A stretch of 64,000 bases of DNA from Eleginops maclovinus (GCF_036324505.1 NC_086351.1:6256001-6320000); one strand, 5' to 3'; counted from the stretch's first letter, positions 25,130-35,983 are shown. Notes: generated by a model not told the origin, from the letters alone. Numbers and translations are program-made.

Positions 25130-27600
25130 GGTTGGAAGAGGGTGGGAAAAGGTGGGGCACCGAGGGGGTACTGATATTAATATTTATGCAGAGACATAAC
25201 TGGCCAACACCCCACTTATGTGTTTCTTCATTTTCTTTTTTTTAAAGAGGTCTGTGTGAATTAAAGGAAGGGTGTTTATCCCGCATTATAGCAGGTGCAC
25301 AGTGTGTGAAAACTGGGGTTCGTCATGGGACATAACAGTGTTTTCTTAGTCTAAAAGTAAGATTGAAAAAACGGCTTCTCTTTTCATTAAGGTAATGCTA
25401 TGGTAATAGCAAACAAAGAAAAATTCCCCACTTCTACTAAATGATTGAGAATTATTTAAATTCTTCCTCATGCAGGATGGGTTTATAGCTGAGAGCGAGA
25501 TGATTTGAAAGCCTAATCCGAAATCTAGTGTTAACAAAATGTTCACCACGCCACCGAAATTCAAAACACAGGATTTGAAACTGCCACAAAGTAAAAGTTA
25601 TTCATGTTTATATCCCTTAAAAGGTCTGTTTATATCATCAAAAGGGTGTAAATCCTACAGGAAGACATGGCAACATGTTCTATTGTGATCTTTCAAAATA
25701 CACACATGATCATAATCATCTTCAACTCAAACATCTGTAATGGATAGGATCCAAAAGATAAGCCATGAGGTTTTTATAGACATACTACCCGCCTTGTTAA
25801 AGCAAATGTTCTAATGATTACCTGCCTCTTGGATTAAATAAGTTAACTGATGTTACATATAAAATAGAAACGATCCTCTCATTATTCTCTCGTAGACGAG
25901 CAGCAGAGTTTTCATCTCCTGACGGAACATGTGAAGTGTTTACTGGGGGAAGAAGCACAGCGATATGAGTCTGGTAATTACACATAAAAAAGTCTATCTC
26001 TGGTCATAGCAGGCGATAATTACATCCTCTTGTGCAGGCATTAAAGTAAATCAGTTCCCAGGCCAATTTCTTAGGGGAAAAAATCTAGAGGTAGACACTT
26101 GCGCACACACCCACACACTGTCCCCCAAAAACAAAAACAACCACACACACATGCAGCATTTTCAAAGTCATAAAGCGAGGGGACTTCAAATGCAGCTATT
26201 TGTTTGGGGCCTGTTGTCGTGGGAATAGGCAGAGCGACTGTGCTGGTTCATTAGAATTCCTTTCAAGTTGTGGAGTGCGGCCTCCCTGTGTTCCTCTCCC
26301 CATATTCCCTGACCCCGACGCATCTCCATGGGGCTGAGGTAGGGCGGGGCACAGGGAGATGGGGGGAGGTACGGTTTGGAAGTACATTACACTGCAAACA
26401 CAGACAAACACACTTTGAGATGCACATGAGTGTGACAGCACACTGCAAACACACTCTCTCATAAACACACACCGGAAAGAGCACTTGAACTGGATGTGAA
26501 GTCACCAGAACAAAAAAGGAAGAGGGGGGGGAACACACACACTTGCTGCAACAGACACACACATTATTTTTAATGCGGATAAACAAACACACAGGCATAC
26601 CCAGAGCTCTCCTCCCTAACGGTGTCACCTCGCTGCATCACCCTCTCAGGGATGCAGGGGGGAGGTTCGCCTCAGCAGGCACAGCTCAGCGCTCGGTCAC
26701 AGGAGAGACGGCGGTGTTGTGTTTTTGCCACCAGAGATGGTGGCAGAGAACGTGTTTGCGGAACGCACCTGGATCTTTTCTGGCACACTAATAATTACTC
26801 CCCTCATCTGCGGCAAGAGCAGCTAAATGTTGCCTCGAAAGTCCTCAAAACGAGGAAAAGATTAGAAGTGTCTCTATTAAATCATGATTGAAAATGAGTG
26901 GCATACGTGACGAGGCTACCAGCGTGTGAGATCACTAAACCTCCTGACATCCAGGAACCATGGTACTGATGGATCAAAACATTTGATTTGTAAATGCAGC
27001 TGACACCATTTGATCTGCTTTCAATAAAAATAAAATCTTTCTAATTTAACTTCTCAATATGTTAATGGTTTTCCTGAACACAATAAGTGAAAATCAACCG
27101 AATTCATTACCAGAACCATTGACACCCAGTTTTTAATTTTCTTTAAGGACCAATGAAATGCTTAAGTAATATTAAAATGTCTTTACAAAATGGCAAACAG
27201 GACGGCATTACGACCCTTTATGAGAACTAGGAACTTAAGTTAAATGTTTTATTTCTAATTGGATAGAAAAAACGTTATGTGCTATATACTTTTCTGTAAT
27301 GGAGAATCCAAAATGTATTTGTTGTGCTCTCTATGATCCCAGAACATTACCGGACCATTTTAGGATAAACTATGATAATGATCAAAAAGCACTAACACAG
27401 ACATGATAATTCTGGCCTAAACACACTTTTGTGAAGGCCTATCAGTGAAGACTGAATGAGCAGCGACATATGAAAAACACCGGGTAAATTCTCCAGCAGG
27501 ATGAGTCAGCATTTGTGTTGCAGTATTAAAAGAAGTGCTTATTATTGTGCGTATAAATTATGAATCTAAACTGCAGAGTGTTCGTTCATTTGTTTGCACC
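25130..27600. other. Non-coding sequence, no gene seen
   Basis: AT-rich single-copy sequence to about 26100, then a degenerate CA-rich zone (26100-26600). The overlapping frames at 26196-26891 follow the CA/GT composition on both strands. AT-rich again from 26880. No gene, terminal repeat or named element recognised. Confidence 0.45.
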
Positions 27601-27689
27601 GCTTTGCAAAGTGGAATTGGTGTGAACCGTGGACCGTATGAGGGTGTTTTTCCCCCCTCCTCTCAGTTTGAGTGAGGTCACTTTGGCAG

Positions 27690-27900
27690 GCTGGGCTCCC
27701 GGACGAGACCCCAGCGGGCGCCAGACTGCAGGGAGAGGGACGTGGAGCTGCTGCCCGTCACAGCCCACTGGTCACCTGACGGGCCCCAAGGCCTGCCAGA
27801 CTGACACCACCCCCGGCCGGGCAGGAGGCGGAGAGGGGGGCAGGGGAGGGGGCCAGGGAAGGGGTGTATGGAGGTGGAGGTTGGCATAGGGGACAATCAG
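27690..27900 (+). other. GC-rich block ending in a G-quadruplex-prone tract
   Basis: A GC-rich stretch with overlapping unsupported frames on both strands. From 27833 to 27875 the plus strand has many runs of three to six G separated by short spacers (GAGGGGGG, CAGGGGAGGGGG, CAGGGAAGGGG). This fits the four-tract G-quadruplex pattern several times over. No promoter or exon boundary is clear. Confidence 0.6.
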
Positions 27901-28209
27901 TATCCAATGCATTTATCCATCTCATATAGCAGGGTGGAGGTGGAGAGGACACAGAGAGGGGTTGTGGCCGCTGTGCCCTGAGGTTGTGTGAGGTGGCACA
28001 GAGTGTGAAAGTCAGCCATTACTCAGCAATTATTAGATAGATAGCATTAATGCTAGCTGCAGTAGCAATGTAGTATCAGACTGATGAAAAGAAAAGGCAT
28101 GTATTATCTGTGAGAGAAAAATAAAGAATGAGAGAAAGAAAAGGATAAAGGGAGAGTGAAAAAGTAGTTGTGTCCCAGCATGTGTCTGAGGCTGGCATGG
28201 AGAGGAGGA

Positions 28210-28221
28210 GGGGGGGGGGGG
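28210..28221 (+). repeat. Poly-G run (12)
   Basis: Twelve consecutive G after GAGGAGGA. Confidence 0.95.
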
Positions 28222-28370
28222 TAACACTCACAGAGTCTCTCAGGCGTGTCCAGAGCATGAGCCTAGTACCTTCACTACATTCAAGCAAACACACACGCCG
28301 CTATACATGCACACCTGTCTCCTCACACACCCATGCACACAGAGACACTGCAAGCCATGTAAATGCTCGA

Positions 28371-28388
28371 CACACACACACACACACA

Positions 28389-28430
<42 letters not shown>
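28371..28430 (+). repeat. (CA)n microsatellite
   Basis: About 30 units with one TA interruption (CACATACACA). It is preceded by degenerate CA-rich sequence from about 28285. Confidence 0.97.
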
Positions 28431-28432
<2 letters not shown>

Positions 28433-29190
28433 GCAATTATAAAGTTCATGCAAAGTCAAACTGGACCTGTGCATTTTTCCCTTTTAGGAGGATCCCTCTA
28501 AAAGGTTTTCTCCCACTCCTTTTTTCAACATTTTCCCCTCCCCTCTGCAATAAGATGTCTTCTCTCACCGAGGGAGGGAAACACAGACAGCTTTATTGTC
28601 TGTGTGTGTCTGTGTGATATTTTCCTGTGCTTATGTAAACATGACAGTTTCTGCATTCAGAGGAGCGCTTATCCTTCCACACAGAGCCAAGTTTGCAGCG
28701 CTCACTGCTTAGCTAGCGGCGAACAGGATATCACACGCAGCGAAATGCAACATACATATATATAGTAAATGTGATGTGTAAATGCAACACTTCCCCTTCA
28801 AGATATTCAAATTAAAACACACATTTCATGTACACTCTTGCCGGTACATATAATAAACACACTGAGTGCAGGAAGACATCCTCGCACATTGAATAGCGAG
28901 TAGTTGATGAGGAGCAAATTGAATCTTGTCAAAGAGGGGCTGGTGCTCTACGGCGGAGCGTACACTGTAACTTTGCAATTAAATAGTAAATGGATCAATG
29001 TTTGTATATGTTTGTGTGAGCATGTGTGTGTTTGGGGGGCCTCAGGGGCCCTTCCTAATGAGCTATCTGTGTGCATTTCTAACAAGAGCTCGGTGCAGCG
29101 CCCACGGCACTGTCATCCTGGGCCGCAGCTGACCTTGCTCGGCTGCTAGGCAGTGTCGTTTGCTATATTTATGGCAACACCACCATCTTG

Positions 29191-29192
<2 letters not shown>
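28431..29192. other. Non-coding sequence, no gene seen
   Basis: Mixed composition. A complex CpG-containing segment near 29080-29160 could be functional, but nothing specific can be supported. Confidence 0.45.

Positions 29193-29275
<83 letters not shown>
29193..29275 (+). repeat. (TG)n microsatellite, about 41 units
   Basis: An uninterrupted TG run. It creates long Cys-Val and Thr-His frames on the two strands, including most of a 161-aa frame from 29153. Confidence 0.98.
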
Positions 29276-29277
<2 letters not shown>

Positions 29278-29369
29278 ATTCACCAGTGTGTGCATTCCAG
29301 GAGGGCGGGAGTGCAGGGGGGCTCACTCAGGAAGCAAATACTGTGTATATCAGCATAATGAATCAAGTG

Positions 29370-29393
29370 AGAGTGTGAGAGAGAGAGAGAGTG

Positions 29394-29430
<37 letters not shown>

Positions 29431-29432
29431 TG
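29370..29432 (+). repeat. (GA)n tract
   Basis: A GA dinucleotide run with a few interruptions. Together with the TG run, it explains the frames at 29153-29638 and 29350-29799. Confidence 0.92.
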
Positions 29433-30092
29433 GAAGGGATGGAGAAAGCCATTTTCCCTCTGCTGTTTTCTCCCCTCTCTGCATCCAATCCCTGTGGTGT
29501 GTATTCCCTCTACTCTGCATTTGCCTTTTCCCTCCTCTTACTTCTTTGCTTTGCTCCCTCCTCGAGCACAGCATCCATTGCAGGTTGGGCCAGACCCTCA
29601 TGGATGCCTTCTCCCTGTCACAGTGTAACATACAGTAATAACCCTCCCAATCAGAACTGGAGCTTTGAACGTTTACAGCTGAATGTAAGCCGCTGGCATG
29701 CATCAGTTCCCTGTGCATGCATCCAGTTCGGCCCAACCAAGCCAACTGAATCGCCACCAGAATATAACAATGAATAACAATGCATGTGGATGGAATCAAC
29801 TGGACCCCCTGTTAGTTCCTGGGCAGGGGAGACAGGCTGCTGCACACACACTCACACACACACACACAGTGAGAAACATACACGGCCTCAATATGCAAAG
29901 CTCCCCTGTGCTGGGTTAAGGGATAGGGGCGTGCTGCTGTGAATACTCATCTGAGCCTGGCAGAGGGAGCTGTGTGTATCCCCCCATAACCTCGGGGCGA
30001 GGGGCAGGGGAGGGCGCTCCATTTGCGTGGGACACACATACACAAGTGGAAACACACACATCTTTACACAAACAGACACATGCTCATACGCC

Positions 30093-30132
<40 letters not shown>
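30093..30132 (+). repeat. (CA)n microsatellite
   Basis: About 20 units, preceded by degenerate CA-rich sequence from 30030. Confidence 0.97.
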
Positions 30133-30134
<2 letters not shown>

Positions 30135-31079
30135 GTAACCGGAGCATACACACATGCAGGCGATAAGCGAAGGAGCACTATGGGGAGGGGGCGCCGTGAC
30201 CAAAAGTAAAGTTTTAATTCGGTCCTCGGGGACACTGCTTACTCATCCAACTCCCCCAAGGACCGACTTCCTCTGAAATCTATTCAAATCACATCTCTCC
30301 TCCGCCTTTTATTGCATTTCTCATATCCCCCCATCACAAAGTGACAAATCACCGCACACTTCACAGAGCCAACATCACTTTCTCCGCATTTTGGGGGACG
30401 GATAGATTTGGGGATTTTTACTTTTAAAGTGATTAGAGAAACTCACTTCCTACTGGTTGTTCCATTATTCTCCGTGAGCGCTACTGTACATGAATTCTCA
30501 CGAGTCCAGAGACACCTTTACTTGACAAAAAACAGCAGCTGAAACACAAAGATTATTTATCTGACGAATTGTAACTGAACTATAAACACACTAACACTCT
30601 ATTCAAATCACACACCCCGTCCTAAGAAGCTCACACACTTCATGCCTCCTTCTCAAATACACATCTAGCACTAGTTACACACACTTCCTCTGAAACACAC
30701 GTGTAGGAACACACTCTACTACTCCAGTCGCACACTTCCTGCCAGTGTTCTCCCCTCCATTCTCAATAAAGCAGGTGATGAGAGCGTCGGGGTCTAATGA
30801 GTTTATGCAGACGTATGAAGCTGGTGGGACGGGCGGCAGTGTTATTATTTCTCTGCCAGCCCACAGCACACACACACACACACACACAGAACAACAACAG
30901 CAACACTTACAACGTCGCCTGCCGCATCCCCGACCAGGCTCATCGAGGATGGTTGGTGGGGGGGGGTGAAATGGTGGGGCTGGATGAGAAAGGGGGTGTC
31001 AGAATGAGAGCCGGTGAACGTGAGAAGAGAGGGAGGGAAGCGCCACTTGATATATTCGTAATGTTCCTTAATATTTTCA
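30133..31079. other. Non-coding sequence, no gene seen
   Basis: A short (CA) run at 30868-30889 and a G9 run at 30958-30966. Unsupported frames follow the CA repeat. No element recognised. Confidence 0.45.
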
Positions 31080-31310
31080 TTTTGATGTAATTTGTGGCCC
31101 CGGTTTTTTAAATATCCGCTCTGTAATAATGTTTAATTTCAAGGGTCAGTCTGCCAAGGAGTATATTAAAGCTGATAAAACTCATTTTCCACAGGCCCAA
31201 TATCGCGCCCAGATCAGGTTAGGAGGCCAGCCTCCCTGAATATTTCATCTTTTATCATGCCGATAATGGGAAGATGACAGAGGCGCATTATTACAATGAG
31301 AGAATTGCTC
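31080..31310. promoter_or_regulatory. Strong candidate conserved regulatory block
   Basis: Repeat-free sequence with AAATATCCGCTCTGTAATAA, GTTTAATTTCAAGGG, TATATTAAAGCTGATAAAAC, CATCTTTTATCATGCC, GATAATGGG and GCGCATTATTACAATG. Composition is even, with GATA-type, homeodomain-type and SOX-type words and no supported frame. Immediately downstream the sequence collapses into poly-G (31325-31335). Function is inferred. Confidence 0.35.
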
Positions 31311-31324
31311 ATTTTCCTGACGGA

Positions 31325-31335
31325 GGGGGGGGGGG
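31325..31335 (+). repeat. Poly-G run (11)
   Basis: Eleven G, with a second G-rich patch just after it (31341-31346). Confidence 0.9.
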
Positions 31336-31509
31336 TGGCGGGGGGGCTGCGTGGCTGCGCGGCTGCCTGCTTCCCTGACTGCCTGCATCAATGACTGGCT
31401 CGGGCTGCCGAAAGCCGAGGGCTCCACAGAGTGTTTGTCGCAATAAAAGAAATTCTTCCCTGGGAGAGGTGAGGTGACGAGTGGAGCGGAGGAGAGGAGA
31501 GGAGGCGCA

Positions 31510-31523
31510 GGGGGGGGGGGGGG
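31510..31523 (+). repeat. Poly-G run (14)
   Basis: Fourteen consecutive G, flanked by GGA/GA-rich sequence. Confidence 0.95.
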
Positions 31524-31589
31524 AGAGGTAGAGAGAATGAGAGGGAGGTGAAAAAGAAAGTGAGAGAGAGAAAAGCAACTTTCTTCAAC

Positions 31590-32420
31590 CACCTCACTTA
31601 TTTGATTGCGATGAATAATAAATGTGTGGGCTTGCAGTGGGGAGGGGGCAATGGAGAAATAGCAGTGTGTGTGTGTACGTGGTAGTGATGTGGCAGGGTA
31701 GGGGGCTAGGTGATAATCACAGATTTGAAGAGGGTCCCTATTCCGAATTAACCCATTTAATTGAGCCATTAGGAAAGAACAAAGCTGGGGCTATGAGGCG
31801 AGACGGGGGGGGGGGCAGAGTAGGTGGGGGGGGGCAGCCCATCAGCAGCATTGGGAATGAAACCTGCCCCCGCACGCAAATGACTAACTGGACCGTCTCT
31901 GGCGCCGCAGCAGCTTAATAAATGGACCCAATCAGGGCTGTTCGGGGGACCACCTGTGTCCCGTACAGGTCAGAACCATTAGACCCACATTAGAGGGCCG
32001 TGAGAGACGCAGGCGCCACTCCAGCCGCCCCAATAATGAGGATAATAAGAGTACCATAATGGCATATTTATAGCCTGGCTTGGAAAAGAAGAGACTGGCT
32101 GCAGTGCTTTGGGTTTGCATTTCTGATCCAGAGACAGGTGTGACTGTACGGCTCTAAGCAATGTACAACATCACAGCCGGCTATTTCAATTACCAACATG
32201 ATTACAGGACTTAATCCTCCATGTGTAAAGGCTGTAATAAAGGAAGCCTGCCTACGAGTAAACCAGAAGTGATCAGAATAAAATGACTCACAGGAGACCT
32301 AGTTATGATATGTTTCCATTTCCAGTGGAAGAGATCTGTCACACACCAGGTGGGCCTATCTCAGCATTTAATATGTTAATCGGTAATCTTCCTCTTCATT
32401 CAACTATTCTACTAGAGGCT
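31590..32420. promoter_or_regulatory. Candidate conserved regulatory region (several sub-blocks)
   Basis: A series of complex sub-blocks: 31590-31640 (TTGATTGCGATGAATAATAA), 31735-31785 (CCCATTTAATTGAGCC), 31915-32090 (GGACCCAATCAGGG, GAGGATAATAAG, CATAATGGCATATTTATAG), 32160-32300 (TTTCAATTACCAACATG) and 32320-32400 (AATATGTTAATCGG). A G11 run at 31805-31815 and other G-rich patches lie between them. Two short overlapping minus frames at 31932-32161 are unsupported. The run of islands resembles a cluster of conserved elements; this is inferred. Confidence 0.33.
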
Positions 32421-32779
32421 CCGCATTGAAGGAATTTTCTCCTTTTCTCTCTTTCTCTCCAGTACTCAAATCTTTACACTTCTCGCTGCACCACAGGCAC
32501 TGGTTGCGAGAATGAATGCTGGGAACTTGGGAGGATGGGAATTTTTAACCAATTAGTCATTCAAACATCGTGCTCAACCTCAAAAACACTAGTCATTTAG
32601 AGTAAATTTTGTGTAGTCTTTCCTTTGAAAAGAGCTTTGTTTCCAAATTAGCAAAGAGTTGTGTGTGTGGGTTGGAGGGAGCGCACGAGTACCTGAAGCT
32701 AACGCAGATGGGCCAGCATCTTCTGTGCAACAAGCCCCATCTGTTTGGAAACGGCAAAGAACTAAAGTAAAAATGAAAG

Positions 32780-32968
32780 ATAAGTGCCTACTCTGGAACT
32801 TATAACTGGATATATATTTCTTCGGTGAGAAGTCTACACCTTAGTATTGTTTATTTCTTCTTTTTATTAATAATTATTTGCTATGCCTTGTATCGTATAA
32901 TGCTGCCTCAACACAAAAATGTCCCAGTTTGGGATTAATAAAGTTATTCTTATCTTATCTTACTCTTG
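32780..32968 (+). mobile_element. Retroelement 3'-end remnant
   Basis: A TTTATTTCTTC/TTTATTAATAATTATTTG stretch leads into TCCCAGTTTGGGATTAATAAAG, followed by a short TTATCTTATCTTA tail. A 'GGGATTAATAAAG' end with a short tandem tail is the typical 3' terminus of LINE-type (and dependent SINE) copies in fish. Only the terminal part can be seen. The family is not assigned and the 5' limit is approximate. Confidence 0.55.
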
Positions 32969-33175
32969 GTCTAGCCCACTTGTGATCATTCTCTGTTACT
33001 TCTTGTCCCCTCTCATCCGTGTAATCCTGTTTCGGTCTTCATTAATATGCACAAATGTGACCTTCCAAGTGGTCTTCCAGTTCATGTTGACTCCTCACAA
33101 TGAGTCGAACGCTTTGGGACAGTAGTGTGTCTACCTTAGCAGTGTTGGGTATAATCAGCATCATCTTGAGAGGAG

Positions 33176-33677
33176 TGTGATGGAAACTTCTGGAGAAATG
33201 GAGACGAAACTCAGGGACAGGAGAGCTGGAACTTTGACGGCTAACACTGAAGGTTTATTATGAAGTTAACGGCCGGAGAATTGACGAGACATGAGTTGAC
33301 AGAGTGGTTGCCCGCCCAATTCTGAATATCTCCAGCTACAAAACGAGGTTTTAACTAGTTCCGAATGGACAATCAACATTCTTCAGTCGCCAGACTAAAC
33401 AAATATGGATCCAAAATCCAATTAAAGCTGTCGTCCATGGGAAAAGAATGCACGCCAGGTAAGAAGGGTTTTTAGAAGTCGCTAAACAATAGACAATCTC
33501 AGGTCAGCTTTTGCTCTTTCAGAAACTGGCATCAACAAAGTGCCCAAGTTGCCCCTCCTTAAGGGAGATTACAACACCCAAATGCCAAAGAACTATGCCA
33601 TGGGAATAGAGACAGAGCAAGGAGAAAATGATGAACTAGGTCAAAGGTTAAACACCTAAGCAAAATATTCCCTTACA
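33176..33677 (-). mobile_element. Probable solo LTR
   Basis: The segment starts TGTGATGG and ends CCCTTACA, giving 5'-TG...CA-3' termini with a short imperfect inverted repeat (TGTGA/TGTAA). It is flanked by AGGAG (33171-33175) and AGGAA (33678-33682), a 5-bp target duplication with one mismatch. On the minus strand an AATAAA lies at 33259-33254, about 80 bases from the 3' end, as expected for the R/U5 part of an LTR. The 502-bp length fits. No primer-binding site, gag or pol is visible on either side, so this looks like a solo LTR left by recombination. The superfamily (Gypsy or endogenous retrovirus) cannot be told from the LTR alone. Confidence 0.5.
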
Positions 33678-34240
33678 AGGAAGGCTTGATAGTGACTGTC
33701 CTGTACCAGTGTTTGTCCTGCAAGTAGATCCTGTCACCATTACTTGCATATCCTCTTTGTGGTGGCTTAGTCTGATCAGATGATCAGCTGATCTGAGAGA
33801 ACGACTACAGGAGGTTTAAGTTTCCCACAATGCTCCACGCTCCTGGTGATGAAAGCGCACTGGCAGGTGTGGGAAAAGGAGTATGCACTTCAGAGCAATG
33901 AATTATGTATTATGGTGAACTGAAGTAAGCGGAGTCATCCAGATGATGATGTCCTGGCAAGTGAGTGGTTACTGGTTGCTATGGAGCACCATGTTCAAAG
34001 AGGGTACAAGTGGGGGCTCTAAAGATTTGGCAACAACGGTTTGGACAGAACAACATCTTTACATGTTAAACAGCGAACCATTGTTAGCTGTTGTAGAAAA
34101 GCCTTGAAAGAAAGAACAACATCTCAAGCCACCCTCCAAAAAAGGTGCCAGACACTTTGGGTGCCACCCCGTGGAGAGGAAGAGGAAGTGATGAGTTCCC
34201 CAAAGGGCAACGGAGGTCACTGCTGACCAGCGTGACTGCC
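33678..34240. other. Unassigned sequence with a ZNF143-like and an RFX-like word
   Basis: TTCCCACAATGC (33822-33833), preceded at a short distance by ACTACAG, resembles the ZNF143/SBS motif. GGTTGCTATGG near 33975 resembles half of an RFX X-box. A 12-bp palindrome GATCAGCTGATC is at 33782-33793. No gene start is evident nearby; these may be chance words or remnants of a larger element around the LTR. Confidence 0.25.
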
Positions 34241-35040
34241 AATGACCCCAGGGAAGGATGGGATGGAGTCAATGTGTCTGGACCCCCACCCCAATCATAA
34301 AGAAATAAATACAAAATCTGTCACCGTGTAGGGAGGGGTAAGTGGGAGGTGGCAGTTTGGGCCTGGGCGGGGGCTTAGGGGGGAGTGGGTGATGGTGGGT
34401 ACCAGACTGGGGCACCTCGGGGGACTTTTGGGGAGGAAGAGCCATGCACCATGTCTCCTGCTACCAACCGTAGTTCCCTCATTTGATTGTGAAGCCATGA
34501 ATAATGCATGGCGGATGGGACTGAAGGAGGGGGAAGGATGGAGGGATGGGGGGGGGGGGGCCCTGAACCTTAAAGGGGCCCTGCCACAGTGGGAGTCATT
34601 ACCGATGAACAACCACACTGATGAGCCACGGAGAGAGAGCGAAAGAGGGAGAAAGATGTGGAATGAGTGGAGGAGAAAAACAAACAAGATGTAAAAAAAG
34701 AAAGAAGGACGCCCGTGAAACCAGGCTGCGCAAACATTTCAAGCACGCCGCTTATTGAGTGTTTTTCCCTGCTCTGTTTTCATCACTCAGTAGATGTTTT
34801 GTTGTTGTTTTCATCTGTTCATTCATCTATTCATAATTCAAATTGGGAAAGTACTCGACATCCTTTTCCCGTTTGTTTGTATTTGTTGCCGAGCTTCTTT
34901 GTAATAATTTCATCTGTCGGCCTGATGTGCTGAGAAGGGATAAACGTAAATACTGCGGTGCAAATGACCTGCCTAACATCCCCCAGTTAAAGAACTACGG
35001 ATGTTAATGACATCAATTATGGTTTGAAAAGCTTTAGGAA
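34241..35040. other. Non-coding sequence, no gene seen
   Basis: G-rich and purine-rich to about 34680, including a G13 run at 34548-34560. The opposing 101- and 130-aa frames follow that composition. It then becomes AT-rich. No element recognised. Confidence 0.5.
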
Positions 35041-35048
35041 TGAGATTC

Positions 35049-35054
35049 TTTAAT
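35049..35054 (-). terminator. ATTAAA polyadenylation signal
   Basis: ATTAAA on the minus strand begins 10 bases after the TAA of the small ORF at 35065-35241. It is the second most common vertebrate polyadenylation hexamer. A T-rich stretch sits between stop and signal. An isolated hexamer can occur by chance. Confidence 0.25.
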
Positions 35055-35064
35055 AAAAAACATC

Positions 35065-35241
35065 TTATTGCACATTATTTTCACCTGCAAAGACATCCAC
35101 TCCTATGCTGTTCAAAATGGCTGTACTGACACCCAATCTTCCCACAGATGGAACAACGGCTCCACGTGTAGCATGAACATCTGCTATCAGTGTGGCTTTC
35201 AGTAAGACAGCAACTGCCAGGTAAAAGTTTAATACCTTCAT
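35065..35241 (-). CDS. Candidate small secreted peptide (58 aa)
   Basis: On the minus strand an ATG at 35241 opens 58 codons to TAA at 35067-35065. Residues 1-24 read as a classical signal peptide: MK, then a hydrophobic core (about residues 4-21), and a V-H-A motif at 22-24 suited to signal peptidase. The predicted mature part is about 34 residues, hydrophobic, without cysteine, with Arg at about positions 26 and 35, and ends ENNVQ. A TATA-like box lies about 60 bases upstream and ATTAAA just downstream, so a complete compact unit would fit in about 260 bp. Alternatively, CAG/GTGAAA near codon 53 could be a splice donor, making this the first exon of a longer secreted protein. I do not recognise the peptide. 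An ORF of this length can arise by chance, so it is tentative. Confidence 0.35.
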   Translation of the reverse strand: MKVLNFYLAVAVLLKATLIADVHATRGAVVPSVGRLGVSTAILNSIGVDVFAGENNVQ

Positions 35242-35296
35242 GACATGTTGGAGCTTTGAGGTTCACTCAAACCGCAGCGAGCACCTGTCGCCTGCA

Positions 35297-35306
35297 GCTT
35301 ATATCC
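35297..35306 (-). promoter_or_regulatory. TATA-like box of the small ORF
   Basis: GATATAAGC on the minus strand, about 60 bases upstream of the ATG at 35241. Initiation 25-30 bases downstream would give a 5' untranslated region of about 30-35 bases. The word is degenerate relative to TATAAA. Confidence 0.25.
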
Positions 35307-35309
35307 AGC

Positions 35310-35711
35310 CCGTTCTTTTACTCTTCCTTCTGTGCAAACCTGATCTGCCAGAGTTTTTCCAACATGGATTTACAGCGTCCTTACAATGTCCTTACAGTAA
35401 GTGACTAACTTCTGCCTGTGCAACTCTCCAGTGTAGAGACAGGCATCACAGTCAGGTAATGCAAGCTGACACCCATGTACTGCTGGGCATGATACAGAGA
35501 TATCAGGACAGGAAGAAGAAATGCTACATGATGACATGTGACTGGGCTTCATATAGCCAATAACAATCAATAAAATTGACTGACCCGGAACTATTTGTTG
35601 ACAATATGGCTCATGATGTAAATTATTTTTAATATTTAATATATTAACAGAGCAAAGTTACTGACGGATGAGGAGATGTTGACAATATTTTATGGCTGAA
35701 TCAATTTGTAC
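35310..35711. other. Non-coding sequence, no gene seen
   Basis: A 66-aa minus frame (35370-35570), Cys/Ser-rich, lies upstream of the small secreted ORF. It has no start context, splice or domain support. The rest is AT-rich. Confidence 0.4.
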
Positions 35712-35745
35712 ATTAATTAGTCGATCGACAGAAAAGTAATGAGGA
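35712..35745 (+). mobile_element. Possible fragment of the AT-rich dispersed family
   Basis: ATTAATTAGTCGATCGACAG followed by AAAAGTAATGAGGAAC closely resembles the left terminus of the family seen in five other places in this window. It stops abruptly just before the inverted-repeat element. Confidence 0.35.
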
Positions 35746-35769
35746 ACACTTCAAATACATTAGGCATGT

Positions 35770-35983
35770 CTGGATCCTACGGAAGCGTATTGCTGCCCCA
35801 CTTAAAAAAGAACGTTGGAGACACATGCCATGTGAAAGACAGTCTAGGCTGAACATCTTATCATGTAATAACGTGAAAATGATCTCGCAAAAACATGAAC
35901 AGTATCGTGTAAAAATGTGAAGCTTTTCACATAATTACTGAGCCTTTGAGTGTGTGGCAGCGATACGCTTCCGGAGGATCCAG
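35770..35983. mobile_element. Element with 28-bp terminal inverted repeats (MITE-like)
   Basis: Positions 35770-35797 and 35956-35983 are inverted copies of each other, matching at 26 of 28 bases (both contain GGAAGCGTAT and GCTGCC). The 158-bp interior has a repeated word of the type ATC-TGTAA-AA-GTGAA (about 35859 and 35904). Two inverted ends around a short non-coding interior make a non-autonomous DNA transposon likely. The true outer ends and target duplication could not be fixed. A 60-aa minus frame (35935-36117) reads through the right arm and is not a credible gene. Confidence 0.55.

Noticed and set aside
29153..29799. 161- and 149-aa frames on opposite strands
   Set aside because: They are explained by the TG and GA tracts at 29193-29432.
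31245..31769. 174-aa minus-strand frame
   Set aside because: The Pro/Ser/Leu composition comes from poly-G and GGA-rich sequence on the plus strand; no gene signals.
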